This document shows positions 60,952 through 64,000 of a stretch of DNA of 64,000 nt, piece by piece (the first letter of the stretch is position 1; each line of letters begins with the position of its first letter). The notes under the pieces were generated by a model. That model searched no databases. It worked only from the letters and a program-made list of their open reading frames with translations, and was not told the DNA's origin. Both the position numbers and the translations under genes were made by a program. This DNA comes from Tepidicaulis marinus (lineage in GTDB: Bacteria > Pseudomonadota > Alphaproteobacteria > Parvibaculales > Parvibaculaceae). The stretch covers positions 143,897 to 207,896 of the forward strand of contig NZ_BBIO01000005.1 in assembly GCF_000739695.1 (NCBI RefSeq), given 5' to 3'.

Positions 60952-62685
60952 CTATTCGGTTCTGATCAGGCTGGCTTCCTGCACCGGCGAAACCCAGCGC
61001 TCGGCGGGCTTCACGCCCAGGAGCGGGGCAATACGCTGCACGATGCGCCCGGTAAGCGGGGCGGCATTCCAACCAGCCGTTGCATATCCAAAAGTTTCCT
61101 TCGTGCCTTTCGGCTCATCCAACACAACCAACATGGCAAATTGAGGGTCATTTGCGGGGAAAGCGGACAAAAATGAGGTAATAAGAGATTTTTTCGAATA
61201 GCCGCCCGCCACCGCCTTTTCCGCCGTGCCGGTTTTACCCATCACCGGATACCCCGGCACATCCGCGTTGCTGCCCGTTCCCTCTTCCACGACGAGGCGC
61301 ATCAGCGCGCGCATCGCAAGACTGGTCTTTTGCGAAATGACTTGCGGGCCTGCCGCCGGCACTTTTTGGCGCAGGAAGGTCGGCGTCACCTTGTAGCCGC
61401 CATTGACGAGCGTCGCGCCCGCCGCGGCAACCTGCAGCGGGGTGACGGAAAGCCCGTGCCCATAGGAAATCGTCATCATGGAAATATCGGTCCAGGGGTG
61501 GGGCAGAAGCGGCGTGCCCGATTCCGGCAACTCGATACCCGCGCGCGTCAAAAGACCGAGCTTGCCGAGGAAAGCCCGGTGCTCGTCCCGGCCCACATCC
61601 ATCGCCATTTTCGCAGTGCCGATATTCGAGGAATGCATGAAGATTTCCGGCACCGACATCCAGCGGCGCTGAGCGTGATAATCATTGATCGTGAAGCGGG
61701 CAACGCGGATGGGCTCGCGCGCATCATATTCCTGCGCAAGGCTCACCCGCCCGCTTTCAAGCGCCGCGGCCGTGGTAAAGGCCTTGAAGGTCGAACCCAT
61801 CTCATAAACGCCGAGGCTTGCCCGGTTGAAACGGGCAAAATCGCTCGATGCCGTGGGATCGTTGGGATCGAAATCGGGCAACGAGGCCATGGCCATCACT
61901 TCGCCCGAGCGCACATCGACGACGACACCGGAAGCCGCCTTGGCGGAGAAGGTTTTCATCGCCTCCGACAATTCGCCGGTCAGAATGTGCTGCACACGCA
62001 GATCGATGGAAAGACGGACGGGCTTGCCTTGCTCGGCTTCCCCGCGCGTGTCGAGATATTTCTCGATGCCGGAAATACCCTGATTGTCGATATCGACATA
62101 GCCAAGCACATGAGCGGCGGCGCGGCCGTTCGGGTAAACCCGTTTCAGCTCGCGGCGGAAATCGATCCCGGGAATACCGAGATTGTGAATGGCATATTGC
62201 TGGCGCGGCGACAGATCCCGCTTCAGCCAAACGAAGGCGCGCTCGCTGGAAAGATCGGCCCGCACCTTCTCTTCATCGAGTTCGGGCAGCACCCGGACAA
62301 TCTGGCGCGCAGCCTCACCGGGTGAAAGCACCTTGCGCGCATCGGCAAAAAGCGAGGCGGTGATGATATCCGTCGCCATGATCTCGCCGTTCCGGTCCAC
62401 GATATCGGGCCGGGCCGCCTGCACCGGCGCAGGGGGCACATAGGCATGGCGCACATCGGCATCGGACGCCGCGCCCAATAGCGCAAGGCGCCCCGCCACC
62501 ACGGCAAAGGCGCCGACGAAGAAGACCAAAGCCAGCGACAGCCGCCGCCGCCCGCCATCCAGCACCCGCGCGTCCGGCTGCGCCGCGCCAGAGGAGGCAA
62601 AATCGGGCCGGGCGATCATGTCATAGCCGATACCCGCAGCCCGCGACCCGCGCCCTTGCTGAGATGAAAATCCGCGCGCCATCAC
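60952..62685 (-). CDS. ftsI: FtsI, septal penicillin-binding transpeptidase
   Basis: Class B PBP that crosslinks septal peptidoglycan beside FtsW. The 577 residues start with a long cytoplasmic tail (about 1-48) and a membrane helix (about 50-70). A PBP dimerisation domain follows, then the transpeptidase domain with the catalytic S298-T-F-K301, the SSN triad (352-354) and KTGT (484-487). It overlaps the ftsL stop by ATGA and is followed by murE after two bases. Confidence 0.96.
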   Translation of the reverse strand: MMARGFSSQQGRGSRAAGIGYDMIARPDFASSGAAQPDARVLDGGRRRLSLALVFFVGAFAVVAGRLALLGAASDADVRHAYVPPAPVQAARPDIVDRNGEIMATDIITASLFADARKVLSPGEAARQIVRVLPELDEEKVRADLSSERAFVWLKRDLSPRQQYAIHNLGIPGIDFRRELKRVYPNGRAAAHVLGYVDIDNQGISGIEKYLDTRGEAEQGKPVRLSIDLRVQHILTGELSEAMKTFSAKAASGVVVDVRSGEVMAMASLPDFDPNDPTASSDFARFNRASLGVYEMGSTFKAFTTAAALESGRVSLAQEYDAREPIRVARFTINDYHAQRRWMSVPEIFMHSSNIGTAKMAMDVGRDEHRAFLGKLGLLTRAGIELPESGTPLLPHPWTDISMMTISYGHGLSVTPLQVAAAGATLVNGGYKVTPTFLRQKVPAAGPQVISQKTSLAMRALMRLVVEEGTGSNADVPGYPVMGKTGTAEKAVAGGYSKKSLITSFLSAFPANDPQFAMLVVLDEPKGTKETFGYATAGWNAAPLTGRIVQRIAPLLGVKPAERWVSPVQEASLIRTE

Positions 62686-63041
62686 TGCACCCCCGTGCTT
62701 GGGGCAATGCCCGCATAGCCGCCAAGCGCCTGGCGCCCGGCGGGACCGAAGAAATCTTCATCGCGCGGCGGCATCGGCAAATCGTCGAATGTGGCGATCT
62801 GCGAGGCATGGAGCGGGGCAAGCTGCAAATGACGGTCGGCCAGCGCCTGCAGGCGGTCCGGCTGCGTCAGATAGGAATGCTCGGCCCGCAAAACGCGGAT
62901 CGCATCTTCCTCGTTCAAAATATCCTGCTGAAGTTTCGCCCGCACATCTTCCTGCGCATCGATGCGGTACTTCACATTGTAAAGCACCACCGAGAGCGTG
63001 ATGACGAGGATAAAGGAAAGAACGTTCAAGAACCGGATCAT
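62682..63041 (-). CDS. ftsL: Cell-division protein FtsL
   Basis: A 119-residue bitopic protein: a short cytoplasmic end, one membrane helix (about residues 4-21), then a periplasmic coiled coil ([23 protein letters not shown]) and [18 protein letters not shown], which matches the FtsL family. The C-terminal tail is Pro/Gly-rich. Position between rsmH and ftsI is the standard place of ftsL. It overlaps both by four bases. Confidence 0.92.
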   Translation of the reverse strand: MIRFLNVLSFILVITLSVVLYNVKYRIDAQEDVRAKLQQDILNEEDAIRVLRAEHSYLTQPDRLQALADRHLQLAPLHASQIATFDDLPMPPRDEDFFGPAGRQALGGYAGIAPSTGVQ

Positions 63042-64000
63042 AGCGTCCCCTCCAGTTGCGGCACCTTGCCAAGACCGAGCGAGGCAAAGTCGAGCGGCAG
63101 GGCCGGCGCGCTGCTGCGCACGCCCGCGCGCAGCTTCGCCGAACGGGCGCGGGGATTGTCCCTGGCTTCTGCCTCGCTTGCCGCCCGTGCGCCGCGGAAA
63201 AGCAGCGAGAAAGACGCAGGCGCGCCTTCTTCGGGAAGCGGCATATGCCGGGAGACGGTGCGCTGCGCGCCCGAACGCTCGGCCAGGAACTTCTTGACGA
63301 TCCGGTCTTCCAGCGAATGGAAGGCAACGACGGCGAGGCGTCCGCCTTCGCGCAGCAAATGTTCGGCGCCGCTCAGACCCCGCGCCAGCTCGCGCAGCTC
63401 GTCATTGACGAAAATGCGTAAAGCCTGAAACGTGCGCGTTGCCGGGTGAATGCGCGAAGCGCCCCGCCCGCCCACGGCGCGCGCGACGATCTCGGCAAGC
63501 GCGCCCGTGCGCGTGATTTTTTCCTTGCCGCGCGCCTGCACGATGGCGCGGGCGACGGCGCGGGATTTCTTTTCCTCGCCATAGATGAAGATGATGCGCG
63601 CAAGCTCGGCTTCCTCGCATTCATTGACGACATCGGCCGCGCTTGGCCCCGCGCTTGCCATGCGCATGTCGAGCGGCCCGTCGGCCATGAAGGAAAACCC
63701 GCGCTCGGCCTGATCGAGTTGCATGGAAGAGACCCCCACATCGAGCGCGACGCCATCCACCGCCGCGACGCCGCGCTCGTGGAGCAGGGCCTCCATATCA
63801 CCGAAACACCCTTCAACGAGGGTGAGACGGCCGCCAAATTCTTTTTCGATCACGCGCCCGCGTGCCAGCGCTTCAGGGTCCCGGTCGATCGCATAGACCT
63901 TGCAATCGGCTTCCTGAAGAATGGCCCGCGTGTAGCCGCCCGCGCCGAAGGTCCCATCGACATAGATCCCGCCATCTTTGGGCGCCAGACAGTCGAGCAC
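63038..64000 (-). CDS. rsmH: 16S rRNA (cytosine1402-N4)-methyltransferase, 5' end missing
   Basis: Methylates C1402 in the ribosomal P site. The visible 320 residues begin inside the protein (a DCLAPKDGG segment), because the gene runs off the window; the first visible codon GTG is most likely an internal Val. Seen: the SAM-binding [46 protein letters not shown], and [11 protein letters not shown], the family series. It would normally follow mraZ, outside the window. It overlaps ftsL by ATGA. Confidence 0.95.
   Translation of the reverse strand: MLDCLAPKDGGIYVDGTFGAGGYTRAILQEADCKVYAIDRDPEALARGRVIEKEFGGRLTLVEGCFGDMEALLHERGVAAVDGVALDVGVSSMQLDQAERGFSFMADGPLDMRMASAGPSAADVVNECEEAELARIIFIYGEEKKSRAVARAIVQARGKEKITRTGALAEIVARAVGGRGASRIHPATRTFQALRIFVNDELRELARGLSGAEHLLREGGRLAVVAFHSLEDRIVKKFLAERSGAQRTVSRHMPLPEEGAPASFSLLFRGARAASEAEARDNPRARSAKLRAGVRSSAPALPLDFASLGLGKVPQLEGTL

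Overview
This 64 kb window is a stretch of ordinary, GC-rich chromosome from an alphaproteobacterium. The strongest evidence is a circularly permuted ssrA (tmRNA) gene whose tag reads ANDNYAEARLAA. Supporting evidence is the alpha-type SspB beside it, DUF4169 and RHH_4 small proteins near fumC, an FtsZ with a long C-terminal linker, and the head-to-head serB/miaA pair next to the ilv genes. The order ftsZ-lpxC-bamD-recN-ligA, with uvrD-prmA-pepP facing it, fits Hyphomicrobiales/Parvibaculales-like genomes, but I cannot fix the genus. I saw no insertion sequence, prophage, CRISPR array, rRNA or ordinary tRNA gene.

Left part (1-13.5 kb). A leftward branched-chain amino-acid block holds miaA, ilvB, ilvN, ilvC and ilvD, with a terminator hairpin between ilvC and ilvD. 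serB diverges from miaA, and the two start codons share one CATG. Next come the leftward membrane quality-control genes hflK-hflC-DUF2065-degP, then rightward mrp, convergent with a small secreted protein of unknown function.

Middle part (13.5-34.4 kb). An SMP-30/gluconolactonase-like gene is followed by the glutathione-dependent formaldehyde detoxification pair frmA-fghA. Two tandem DUF1499 paralogs, folA and thyA (thymidylate/folate cycle) come next, then a divergent membrane dipeptidase (M19) and a convergent DUF1287 protein. ssrA and sspB follow as direct neighbours: the tag is made by one and delivered to ClpXP by the other. After them come fumC, an RHH_4 protein, a 1162-residue AsmA-type protein on the opposite strand, and DUF4169 overlapping a CaiB/BaiF CoA-transferase. 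A TetR regulator with a clear palindromic operator, an FAD-linked oxidase, a hot-dog thioesterase, a secreted pentapeptide-repeat protein and a ClC-type transporter complete this part.

Right part (34.4-64 kb). Rightward uvrD-prmA-pepP meets a 24 kb leftward cell-envelope and division block. In transcription order this is rsmH (cut by the window edge), ftsL, ftsI, murE, murF, mraY, murD, ftsW, murG, murC, murB, ddl, ftsQ, ftsA, ftsZ, lpxC, bamD, recN, ligA. From rsmH to ftsA most neighbours overlap by 4 bases (ATGA), which implies one translationally coupled operon making peptidoglycan precursors and the divisome. A terminator follows ftsZ, and lpxC has its own AT-rich upstream region.

I found no convincing wholly new system. 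The best leads are local: the shared start codons, the ssrA-sspB linkage, an Mrp protein lacking its CxxC cluster motif, a hairpin covering the ClC ribosome-binding site, paired 13-base repeats upstream of ftsZ, and the tandem DUF1499 duplication.
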